Assembly (NCBI RefSeq): GCF_001439815.1
Contig: NZ_JYLM01000017.1
Coordinates: 1 to 64,000 of the forward strand
DNA: 64,000 bases
DNA from: Pseudomonas orientalis
GTDB lineage: Bacteria; Pseudomonadota; Gammaproteobacteria; Pseudomonadales; Pseudomonadaceae
Direction: 5' to 3'
Shown here: piece after piece, positions 26,156 to 33,474 of the stretch
How positions within the stretch are numbered: the first letter of the stretch is position 1
Layout: each line of letters starts with the position of its first letter
Position numbers and translations under genes: made by a program
The notes under the pieces: model-generated
Database searches by the model: none
What the model saw: only the letters and a program-made list of their open reading frames with translations
What the model was told of the DNA's origin: nothing

Positions 26156-26432
26156 ACCGTAACCACGATGCGAAGCGAGCCGCTCTTGATCTTGATCTGC
26201 TTTTGATCCGCCCCGTTAAACCACGCTGGCCGAACGCAGGCGAGGTGCCGAGTGGTGGGGCAAGAGCGTTTTGCTTACTTTTGCGCTCTTCAAAAGTGAG
26301 CCGCCGTCAGGGCGGAACCCTAAGTGGCCGTTACCTAAATAATGGATATGTACTCGGTCTGATCCAAGATACTGGCCAGCCCGGAGGTCGCCATCGGGGG
26401 CAAGTCGACTCATCGCACCGCCCCGCCCACAT
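26156..26432. repeat. dispersed intergenic repeat, short copy (277 bases)
   Basis: From ACCGTAACCACGATGCGAAG to the CCCACAT end this block matches 52897-53296 with few changes, including the stretch around GTGGGGCAAGAGCGTTTTGC. Relative to that copy it lacks 112 bases after CCGAACGCAGG, exactly where the other copy has a long stem. It fills the gap between REPIN copy 4 and the bqsS stop. No protein is credible in it. Confidence 0.85.
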
Positions 26433-26445
26433 GTTTAAATCTGCA

Positions 26446-27759
26446 CTACCGCCTGGGCAATTCGACCAGCGCCTTGAGCCCGCCCAGCTCACTTTCCTGC
26501 AACTGCAGCACCCCGCCCCAGACTTCGACAATATCGCGCACGATGCCCAGCCCCAGGCCGTGGCCGTCAATCTGTTCATCCAGGCGAGCGCCACGGCCGA
26601 ACACCTGGTCACGCTGGGTCTCCGGAATGCCCGGGCCATCGTCTTCTACCGCCAGACGGTAACCGTGCGGCGTCTCACTCACGCTCAGTCGAACTTCGGC
26701 ATCCGCCCATTTGCAGGCGTTGTCCAGCAGGTTGCCGAGCAGCTCCAGCAAATCCTCACGGTCCCAGGGTAGTTGCAGGCCGGGGGCGACGTGGTAGCTG
26801 AGGTCCAGGTGTTCGCCGTGGATCATGCGCAGGGTGGCCAACAGCCCGGGCAGTTCCTTTTCGCAGTCGAACAACGCCCCCGGCAAGGTTTCACCGGCCA
26901 GGCGCGCGCGATTGAGCTCGCGGTTGAGGCGCTGCTGCACCTGTTCAAGCTGATCGCGCAATAACTTGCTCAACTGCGGCTGATCCTTGAGCGCCTCGCT
27001 TGACGCGGCACTGAGCATCACCGCCAATGGAGTTTTCAGCGCATGCCCCAGGTTGCCCAAGGCATTGCGCGAGCGTTTGAGGCTGTCTTCGGTGTGCGCC
27101 AGCAAATGGTTGATCTGCGCCACCAGCGGCTCCAGCTCCAACGGCACCTGGGTGTCCAGTTGCGAGCGCTGGCCCTGTTGCAATTGGGCAATCTGATTGC
27201 GCGCGGTCTCCAGCGGGCGCAAGGCGCGGCGTACGGTGATGCGCTGCAATACCAACACCACCAGCAAGGCCGCCAGCCCGAGTACCAGGCCGATCTGGCG
27301 CATCAGGCGAAAGCTTTCCCGTACCGGCGTGTAGTCCTGCGCCACGCTGATGGAGATCGGCTGGCCGAAGCGTTTGTAGTCCGAGCGCAATACCAGCAGC
27401 TTCTGGCCTTCAGGTCCCAGTTGCAGATTGCCCTTGAGCCCGGCCTCGGGAAGCGTTGGCAGTTCCTGGTCCCACAATGAGCGCGAGCGCCAGTGCGTGT
27501 CGGCAAAATCAATGCGGAAATAGTGCCCTGAGAAGGGCCGTTGATAGGCCGGTGACAAGCGGTGTTCATCCAGCTGCACGCCGTTGGGCCCACGCACCAG
27601 GGCCACCAGCAGGTTTTCGCTGTCGTTGCGCAACCCGGCCTCCAGATAGCGCTGCAAACCGGCCTCGAACAGCCACAGGCTGGTTTGCGCCAGCACCACG
27701 CCGACGATCACCATCACGCTGATCAACCCCAGGCTCAAGCGCCGCTGGATCGACTTCAT
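26446..27759 (-). CDS. bqsS: sensor histidine kinase BqsS (CarS)
   Basis: The 437 residues comprise a membrane helix (10-30), a periplasmic domain (about 32-155), a second helix (158-175), HAMP, the H-box GNLGHALKTPLAV, the N-box LLGNLLDNACKWA and ATP-lid motifs DDGPGIP and GHGLGLGIV. It overlaps the start of its partner bqsR by four bases, and two PepSY genes lie upstream. In P. aeruginosa BqsS senses Fe(II) through an RExxE motif; here I find no RExxE in the periplasmic domain, and the closest is RNDSE at 44-48. Calcium response has also been reported for the same system (CarSR). Confidence 0.88.
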   Translation of the reverse strand: MKSIQRRLSLGLISVMVIVGVVLAQTSLWLFEAGLQRYLEAGLRNDSENLLVALVRGPNGVQLDEHRLSPAYQRPFSGHYFRIDFADTHWRSRSLWDQELPTLPEAGLKGNLQLGPEGQKLLVLRSDYKRFGQPISISVAQDYTPVRESFRLMRQIGLVLGLAALLVVLVLQRITVRRALRPLETARNQIAQLQQGQRSQLDTQVPLELEPLVAQINHLLAHTEDSLKRSRNALGNLGHALKTPLAVMLSAASSEALKDQPQLSKLLRDQLEQVQQRLNRELNRARLAGETLPGALFDCEKELPGLLATLRMIHGEHLDLSYHVAPGLQLPWDREDLLELLGNLLDNACKWADAEVRLSVSETPHGYRLAVEDDGPGIPETQRDQVFGRGARLDEQIDGHGLGLGIVRDIVEVWGGVLQLQESELGGLKALVELPRR

Positions 27760-28424
27760 GCAGGGCTGGCGCCAAACCGGTAACCCTGGCCGCGCCGGGT
27801 TTCGATCACACTGCGCCCCAGTTTGCGGCGCAGATGGTTGACGTGGACCTCCAGCACATTGGAATCACGCTCGGTCTCGCCGTCATAGAGATGTTCGGCC
27901 AGGTGGCTTTTGGACAGGATCTGTTCGGGGTGCAACATGAAATAGCGCAACAGGCGGAACTCGGCGGCCGTGAGCTGGATCTCTTCACCGTCGCGCAGCA
28001 CGCACTGGCGCCCTTCATCCAGGTGCAGGCCGGCAGCTTGCAGGGTCGGTTGGTTGGCATGCCCGTGGGCCCGGCGCAACAACGCCTGGATGCGCAGGTG
28101 CAGCTCTTCGGGGTGAAAAGGCTTGCTCAGGTAATCATCGGCACCGGCCTTGAGCCCTTCGATGCGTTCCGCCCAGGAATCACGCGCCGTCAGCACCAGC
28201 ACCGGCGTGGCCAGGGCTGCAGCGCGCCATTGCGCCAGCACCTCAAGCCCCGGCAAGCCCGGCAGGCCAAGGTCGAGGATGATCAGGTCATAGGGTTCGC
28301 TGCGGCCCTGGTACGCCGCGTCGCGCCCATCGGCCAGCCAATCGACCGCATAGCCTTGGCGCTGCAGGCCGGCCAGCAGCTCATCGGCCAGCGGGACGTT
28401 GTCTTCCACCAGAAGCAGGCGCAT
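27756..28424 (-). CDS. bqsR: response regulator BqsR (CarR), OmpR family
   Basis: The 222 residues have a receiver domain with acidic pocket ED at 7-8, phospho-acceptor Asp51 in LIILDLGLPG, and LTARD and SKPF switch residues, followed by an OmpR-type winged helix (NVLEVHVNHLRRKLG, TRRGQGYRF). It is coupled to bqsS by an ATGA overlap and begins at the stop of the PepSY gene. In P. aeruginosa BqsR binds TTAAG-N6-TTAAG; a close match lies upstream of the operon at 29094. Confidence 0.92.
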   Translation of the reverse strand: MRLLLVEDNVPLADELLAGLQRQGYAVDWLADGRDAAYQGRSEPYDLIILDLGLPGLPGLEVLAQWRAAALATPVLVLTARDSWAERIEGLKAGADDYLSKPFHPEELHLRIQALLRRAHGHANQPTLQAAGLHLDEGRQCVLRDGEEIQLTAAEFRLLRYFMLHPEQILSKSHLAEHLYDGETERDSNVLEVHVNHLRRKLGRSVIETRRGQGYRFGASPA

Positions 28425-28735
28425 CAGTCTTCCTTATCCTTGATCAATGTACCGTTGGTGGCGTCGAGCTTGATTTCGCGCACGACGCCTTCGGTGGTTA
28501 CCAGTTCCACTTCATAGGCGTATTGGCCATGCTTGAGCTCCAGCTCCGCCTCCAGCAGCCGCCCCCCCGGGTAGCGTGACATCGCCTTGTGCAACAGGAG
28601 CTCCAGCGGCAGGATCACGCCCTGCTGACGCAGCGCCAAGGCTTCATCCTGATTGAGGTCGCGAGCGGCCAGGCTTGAGCAAAAGGCCAGGAGCGCCAGC
28701 AGCACCAGACTACCGGCGCGTCGATATAGCGTCAT
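28424..28735 (-). CDS. bqsQ: periplasmic PepSY-domain protein BqsQ-like
   Basis: The 103-residue protein has a signal peptide ending near SLAA and one PepSY-type domain (YPGGRLLEAELELKHGQYAYEVELVTTEGVVREIKLDATNGTLI). Its ATG overlaps the previous stop (TAATG) and its own stop meets bqsR, so it is inside a tight four-gene operon. The matching P. aeruginosa genes are induced by Fe(II) and cationic stress. The role of PepSY domains here is unknown; binding of cations or modulation of the kinase is inference. Confidence 0.85.
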   Translation of the reverse strand: MTLYRRAGSLVLLALLAFCSSLAARDLNQDEALALRQQGVILPLELLLHKAMSRYPGGRLLEAELELKHGQYAYEVELVTTEGVVREIKLDATNGTLIKDKED

Positions 28736-29037
28736 TACGTGTCCTGATGATTCTTGAGAACGTGCCCGGTGAGCGCGTCCAATTCAACGTCCCATTCAAG
28801 GCCATGGGCATCTTCCAGTTCGACCTGGTAGATGTACTTGCCGTACTCCTCGTCAAGGTCGGTGCCCAGCAAGGTCGAACCCGGATGCAAGGCCAGGGCG
28901 GCGGCTTCAAGCTGATCGAAGGCGACAATTGTAACAGTGCCGGGCAATTTCAGTGGTTTGTCGGGGTCCATTGCCCAGGCCGGCGTGACCGAGGACGCAA
29001 TGATACCGGCGGCGACCAGCGCTGTGAGGCGCTTCAT
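28735..29037 (-). CDS. bqsP: periplasmic PepSY-domain protein BqsP-like
   Basis: The 100-residue protein has a cleavable signal peptide (ending AWA) and a PepSY-like domain: QLEAAALALHPGSTLLGTDLDEEYGKYIYQVELEDAHGLEWDVELDALTGHVLKNHQD, with many acidic residues. It is the first gene of the bqsPQRS operon, 57 bases downstream of a BqsR-like box. Together with the next gene it forms a tandem of small PepSY proteins in front of the two-component pair. Confidence 0.86.
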   Translation of the reverse strand: MKRLTALVAAGIIASSVTPAWAMDPDKPLKLPGTVTIVAFDQLEAAALALHPGSTLLGTDLDEEYGKYIYQVELEDAHGLEWDVELDALTGHVLKNHQDT

Positions 29038-29093
29038 GATAAGTCTCCGTTTCAGGATGTTTTTCCTACGCCTGGTAAGGGTACGCGCGGCAA

Positions 29094-29109
29094 CTTAACT
29101 GAAACTGAA
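29094..29109 (-). promoter_or_regulatory. BqsR-type box upstream of bqsPQRS
   Basis: Read on the minus strand it is TTCAG-N6-TTAAG, one mismatch from the published TTAAG-N6-TTAAG target of P. aeruginosa BqsR. It ends 57 bases before the bqsP start, a normal place for an activator site, and suggests autoregulation. Confidence 0.65.
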
Positions 29110-29170
29110 TTGCCACCATGGCAATTTCCCGCAGGAGCAAATTTCCTGCAATCGCTCTGACGAGAACGGT

Positions 29171-30250
29171 ATGACTGCTATTCACATCAAGTTCCCCGCC
29201 CTGACGCTCAGGGCTGGCAAACGCGCCTTTGCGCGCATTCGTGAGCAAGGCCTGGCGCCCGGCGACGTCGGCATTCTCCCGGGCGCAGCCGGCGGTCCGA
29301 AGGCGTTGGGCATCCAGGGCCTGGACCTGGCGCTGTTTGGCGACTGGCTGCCGCGCACTCCCCGGGCACGTGCGCTGATCGGTGCGTCCATCGGGTCCTG
29401 GCGGTTTGCCAGCGCTTGCCTGCCCGACCCGGTGCAAGGCTTGCTGGACCTGGGCCGCCTGTACAACGAACAGCGTTTCGCCAAAGGCGTGACCATGGCC
29501 GAAGTCAGCCAGAGCTGCCGACGCATGCTCGACGACCTGCTGGCTGGCCGCGATGCACAGGTGCTGAGCAACCCCGACTACCGCCTGAACATCATGGTGG
29601 TGAAAAGCCATGGCCTGCTCGCCGATGACCACCGAGGCCGGCTGGGCCTGGGCCTGTCATCGGTAATTGCCGATAACCTGCGTGGCCGCGCACGGCTGTC
29701 GCGGCATTTCGAACGTCTGATCGTCCATGACCCGCGCCAGGCGCCTCCGGTGCATCCACTCAAGGATTTCCCGTCGCGTTTCCTTGAACTGCAGTTGGGC
29801 AACCTGCGCCAGGCGCTGCTGGCGTCCGGCTCGATTCCCATGGTGATGCAAGGCGTGCGCGACCTCCCCGGCGCAGGCGTCGGCACCTACCGCGACGGCG
29901 GCCTGCTGGACTACCACCTCGACCTGCCTTACCACGGCGACGATATCGTGCTGTACCCGCACTTTACCGACCGGGTCATTCCGGGCTGGTTCGACAAAGG
30001 CCTGCCGTGGCGACGCAGCAGCCCGCAGGGGTTGCAGGATGTCCTGCTGCTGGCGCCGTCAAAGGACTACCTGGCGCGCCTGCCCCATGGCAAATTGCCT
30101 GACCGTAGCGACTTCAAGCGTTTCATGGGTGATGACCGGAGTCGCAACACATACTGGCAGACGGCAATGAGCGAGAGTCGGCGATTGGGCGATGAGTTCC
30201 TGCAGTTGGCGGACAACGGTGGCCTGGGCGAGCGTTTGCAAGCACTTTGA
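29171..30250 (+). CDS. patatin-like phospholipase
   Basis: The 359-residue protein has the serine hydrolase motif GASIGSW (GxSxG) near residue 72 and the patatin dyad partner DGG in YRDGGLLDYH near 240, with a glycine-rich oxyanion loop PGAAGGPKALG near residue 37. No signal peptide or membrane segment is visible, so it probably acts in the cytoplasm or is exported by a non-Sec route. It is transcribed away from bqsP. The lipid substrate is unknown. Confidence 0.87.
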   Translation: MTAIHIKFPALTLRAGKRAFARIREQGLAPGDVGILPGAAGGPKALGIQGLDLALFGDWLPRTPRARALIGASIGSWRFASACLPDPVQGLLDLGRLYNEQRFAKGVTMAEVSQSCRRMLDDLLAGRDAQVLSNPDYRLNIMVVKSHGLLADDHRGRLGLGLSSVIADNLRGRARLSRHFERLIVHDPRQAPPVHPLKDFPSRFLELQLGNLRQALLASGSIPMVMQGVRDLPGAGVGTYRDGGLLDYHLDLPYHGDDIVLYPHFTDRVIPGWFDKGLPWRRSSPQGLQDVLLLAPSKDYLARLPHGKLPDRSDFKRFMGDDRSRNTYWQTAMSESRRLGDEFLQLADNGGLGERLQAL

Positions 30251-30326
30251 CCCAGCGGTATGCGCGGCGACGGGTCAAGCTGTTAAACTCGCCGCCTGCC
30301 AGATACCTGACCGAGCTGAAAATACC

Positions 30327-30683
30327 GTGGAAATCTTCAAAGAGTTTACGTTCGAATCCGCCCACCGCCTGCCCCACGTCCCGGATGGCCATAAGTGCGG
30401 GCGCCTGCACGGGCATTCGTTCAAGGTGGCGATCCACTTGAGCGGCGACCTGGATCCCCATACCGGCTGGATTCGCGACTTCTCTGAAATCAAGGCGATC
30501 TTCAAGCCGCTCTACGAGCGTCTCGACCACAATTACCTCAACGACATCCCCGGCCTGGAAAACCCCACCAGCGAAGTGCTGGCCAAGTGGATCTGGACTG
30601 AATTGAAACCCTTGCTACCCGAACTCAGCGCGATTCGCATCCATGAGACGTGCACCAGCGGGTGCATTTATCGCGGCGAGTAA
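30327..30683 (+). CDS. queD: 6-carboxy-tetrahydropterin synthase QueD-like
   Basis: QueD makes 6-carboxy-5,6,7,8-tetrahydropterin in the queuosine pathway. The 118-residue protein has the zinc histidines (SAHRL, LHGHSF), the catalytic cysteine in KCGRLHGH, LDHNYLND and the C-terminal ETCTSG motif. The start is a GTG at 30327; no ATG fits, and MEIFKEFTFESAHRL is the conserved N-terminus. It ends at a clear terminator. Family members also include 6-pyruvoyl-tetrahydropterin synthases, but this length and sequence fit QueD. Confidence 0.93.
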   Translation: MEIFKEFTFESAHRLPHVPDGHKCGRLHGHSFKVAIHLSGDLDPHTGWIRDFSEIKAIFKPLYERLDHNYLNDIPGLENPTSEVLAKWIWTELKPLLPELSAIRIHETCTSGCIYRGE

Positions 30684-30702
30684 GCGATGCAGCGTTGAAG
30701 AG

Positions 30703-30723
30703 CCACCTGCGGGTGGTTTTTTT
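30703..30723 (+). terminator. rho-independent terminator after queD
   Basis: CCACC and GGTGG form a short stem around TGCG followed by seven T residues, 20 bases after the queD stop. Confidence 0.82.
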
Positions 30724-30757
30724 ACGTCTGCCAATTGATCCAATTTGTTACACGACT

Positions 30758-30772
30758 GCACTGCTTTCGCGC
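30758..30772. promoter_or_regulatory. possible NtrC site upstream of codB
   Basis: GCACTGCTTTCGCGC resembles the NtrC dyad GCACY-N4-TGGTGC with two mismatches. It lies about 74 bases before the sigma-54 element, a normal enhancer distance. Confidence 0.35.
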
Positions 30773-30845
30773 TTGATCGGCCATCCGGAACCATTCAGAC
30801 GGCGGCCCTCCTGCGTTTGGCTGTCATACACCGCTGCCGCCAGTC

Positions 30846-30861
30846 TGGCACGCTCGGTGCA
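30846..30861 (+). promoter_or_regulatory. sigma-54 promoter of codBA
   Basis: TGGCACG-N4-GTGCA matches the RpoN consensus TGGCACG-N4-TTGCA with one mismatch and the right -24/-12 spacing, 34 bases before the codB ATG. It fits nitrogen-controlled use of cytosine. Confidence 0.75.
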
Positions 30862-30895
30862 ACAGCCCTGCGTCATCATTCAGGGAGCAAGGCAC

Positions 30896-32164
30896 ATGAC
30901 CCAGCAAGCATCCGGCAACGATTACCCGCTCAGTGAAGTGCCTTTGCATGCGCGCAAGGGCCTGGCATCCACGGCCATGGTGCTGCTGGGGTTCACGTTT
31001 TTTACCGCAACGATGTTTGCCGGCGGCAAGCTGGGGGTGGCCTTCAGTTTTATCGACATGCTCGGCGTCGTGGCCCTGGGTAACCTGCTGCTGGGTATAT
31101 ACGCCGCAGGGCTTGGGTACATCGCCTTCAAGAGCGGCCTGAACTCGGTATTGATGGGCCGGTTCTGCTTTGGTGAAATCGGCAGCAAGCTCAGTGACCT
31201 GATCCTCGGTTTCACCCAGATCGGCTGGTACGCCTGGGGCACCGCCACGGCTGCCGTAGTGCTGGGCAAGTATTTCGCGTTGAGCCAGGGCAGCGTACTG
31301 GCCTTGATGGTGCTGTTTGGCCTGGTGTTCTGTGCGACCGCGTACGTGGGGTATCGCGGGCTGGAAATCCTGTCCTATATCGCGGTGCCCGCCATGGGCC
31401 TTTTGCTGTTGCTGTCGATGTGGGTCGCTACTGTGAAGGTCGGCGGGCTGGATGGGCTGCTGGCGGTGGTGCCGACCGCCGAACTGGACTTGTCCACGGC
31501 GATCACCCTGGTATTCGGCACCTTCGTCAGCGGCGCGACCCAGGCCACCAACTGGACGCGGTTTTCCCGCTCGGCCAAGGTCGCGGTGCTGGCCAGCCTG
31601 ATCGGCTTTTTTATCGGCAACGGCCTGATGGTACTGATCGGTGCCTATGGCGCCATCGTCTACCAGCAACCGGATGTGGTGGAAGTCTTGCTGCTGCAGG
31701 GTTTTGCCATGGCGGCAATGGCCATGTTACTGCTCAATATCTGGAGCACCCAGGACAACACCATCTACAATTTTGCCGTCGCCGGTTGCAACCTGCTGCG
31801 CACACGGCGGCGCAAAACCGTAACCCTGGCCGGTGCGGTGATCGGTACCCTGCTCGCCTTGCTGGGCATGTACGACATGCTCGTGCCTTACCTGATTCTG
31901 CTGGGCACGGTGATTCCGCCGATTGGCGGAGTGATCATGGCGGACTTCTTCTATCGCTATCGCGGCCAGTACCCACGCTTGGCAGAGGCCCGCCTGCCCG
32001 CGTTCAACTGGCCCGGGCTCACGGCCTACGCGGTGGGTACACTGCTGGCGTTCAACTCGCCATGGGTTGCACCGCTGGTGGGGATCGCGGCCGCGTCGCT
32101 CAGCTACATATTGCTCAGCTACATACTGCGCGTGCGCGCACCGTTGGCGGATGCCCAGACATGA
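30896..32164 (+). CDS. codB: cytosine permease
   Basis: This 422-residue member of the nucleobase:cation symporter-1 family has about twelve helices. It keeps LHARKGLASTAMVLLGFTFFTATMFAGGKLG at the first helix, GSKLSDLILGFTQIGWYAWGTAT and NIWSTQDNTIYNFAVAGCNLL. Cytosine enters with a proton for the deaminase encoded next door. I start at the ATG at 30896, behind GGGAGCAAGG; a long upstream extension of the frame has no ribosome site. The codB-codA pair and the sigma-54 promoter support a nitrogen-scavenging role. Confidence 0.94.
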   Translation: MTQQASGNDYPLSEVPLHARKGLASTAMVLLGFTFFTATMFAGGKLGVAFSFIDMLGVVALGNLLLGIYAAGLGYIAFKSGLNSVLMGRFCFGEIGSKLSDLILGFTQIGWYAWGTATAAVVLGKYFALSQGSVLALMVLFGLVFCATAYVGYRGLEILSYIAVPAMGLLLLLSMWVATVKVGGLDGLLAVVPTAELDLSTAITLVFGTFVSGATQATNWTRFSRSAKVAVLASLIGFFIGNGLMVLIGAYGAIVYQQPDVVEVLLLQGFAMAAMAMLLLNIWSTQDNTIYNFAVAGCNLLRTRRRKTVTLAGAVIGTLLALLGMYDMLVPYLILLGTVIPPIGGVIMADFFYRYRGQYPRLAEARLPAFNWPGLTAYAVGTLLAFNSPWVAPLVGIAAASLSYILLSYILRVRAPLADAQT

Positions 32165-32229
32165 GCCTGACAGCTGCCAATGCTAACCTGATGGCCGCCT
32201 GATTGAATTTAGCCAAGAGGAACTTGACC

Positions 32230-33465
32230 ATGCACATCATCAATGCCCGCCTGCGCAACCGTGAAGGCCTGCATGATCTGCACCTGGAACATGGCCGGAT
32301 CGCCAGCATCACTGCGCAAACAGGCGTACCGAGGTCAATGACCGGCGACCTGGATGCCGCCGGCAATCTGGTGATCCCGCCCTTCGTCGAACCGCACATC
32401 CACCTGGATGCCACCCTCACCGCCGGCGAACCGCGCTGGAACATGAGCGGCACCCTGTTCGAAGGCATCGAATGCTGGGGCGAACGCAAAGCCACCATCA
32501 CAGAGGAGGACACCAGAACTCGCGCAAAAAAAACCATCCAGGCCCTTGCCGCCCACGGTATCCAGCATGTGCGAACCCACGTCGACGTGACCGACCCGGA
32601 CCTCACCGCGCTCAAGGCCATGCTGCAGGTGCGTGAAGAAAGTGCGCACCTGATCGACCTGCAAATCGTGGCCTTTCCCCAGGAAGGCATCGAGTCGTTC
32701 CGCAATGGCCGTGAATTGATGGAAGAAGCCATTCGCCTGGGCGCCGACGTCATCGGCGGCATTCCCCACTTTGAATACACCCGCGATCAAGGCGTGAGTT
32801 CGGTGAAATTCCTCATGGACCTGGCCGAACGCACCGGCTGCCTGGTGGACGTGCATTGCGACGAAACCGATGACCCGCATTCACGCTTTCTTGAGGTGCT
32901 GGCCGAAGAAGCGCGCAGCCGCGACATGGGTGCCCGCGTCACCGCCAGCCACACCACCGCCATGGGCTCCTACGACAACGCCTACTGCGCCAAACTGTTT
33001 CGTCTGCTGGGCCACTCCGGCATCAGCTTCGTCTCCTGCCCCACCGAAAGTATCCACTTGCAGGGCCGCTTCGACAGTTTCCCGAAACGCCGTGGGGTCA
33101 CCCGCGTCAACGAACTGCTCGAAGCCGGCATGAACGTGTGTTTCGGCCAGGACTCCATCGTCGACCCCTGGTACCCCTTGGGCAACGGCAACATCCTGCG
33201 GGTATTGGAAGCCGGGTTGCACATCTGCCATATGCTCGGCTACCGCAACCTGCAGAGCGCCCTGGACCTGGTCACCGACAACAGCGCCCAGGCCATGGCG
33301 CTCGGCGACCGTTACGGCCTGGAACCCGGCCGACCGGCCAACCTGTTGGTGCTGTCGGCAGACAGTGACTATGAGGTGATTCGCAGCCAGGGCCTGCCGT
33401 TGTATTCGATCCGCAACGGCGAGGTGCTGATGAAGCGTCAGCCGGCGCAAGTGGAATTCATGTAA
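32230..33465 (+). CDS. codA: cytosine deaminase
   Basis: CodA hydrolyses cytosine to uracil and ammonia. The 411-residue amidohydrolase has the metal ligands in FVEPHIHLDATLT, the HCDETDD histidine, ASHTTAMGSYDNAY and the catalytic aspartate in CFGQDSIVDPWYPLGNGNIL, all as in E. coli CodA. The ATG at 32230 follows GAGGAACTTGACC. It is 65 bases behind codB. It converges with the lipase gene at a distance of nine bases, with no terminator visible between them. Confidence 0.95.
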   Translation: MHIINARLRNREGLHDLHLEHGRIASITAQTGVPRSMTGDLDAAGNLVIPPFVEPHIHLDATLTAGEPRWNMSGTLFEGIECWGERKATITEEDTRTRAKKTIQALAAHGIQHVRTHVDVTDPDLTALKAMLQVREESAHLIDLQIVAFPQEGIESFRNGRELMEEAIRLGADVIGGIPHFEYTRDQGVSSVKFLMDLAERTGCLVDVHCDETDDPHSRFLEVLAEEARSRDMGARVTASHTTAMGSYDNAYCAKLFRLLGHSGISFVSCPTESIHLQGRFDSFPKRRGVTRVNELLEAGMNVCFGQDSIVDPWYPLGNGNILRVLEAGLHICHMLGYRNLQSALDLVTDNSAQAMALGDRYGLEPGRPANLLVLSADSDYEVIRSQGLPLYSIRNGEVLMKRQPAQVEFM

Positions 33466-33474
33466 CGCGCTGCG

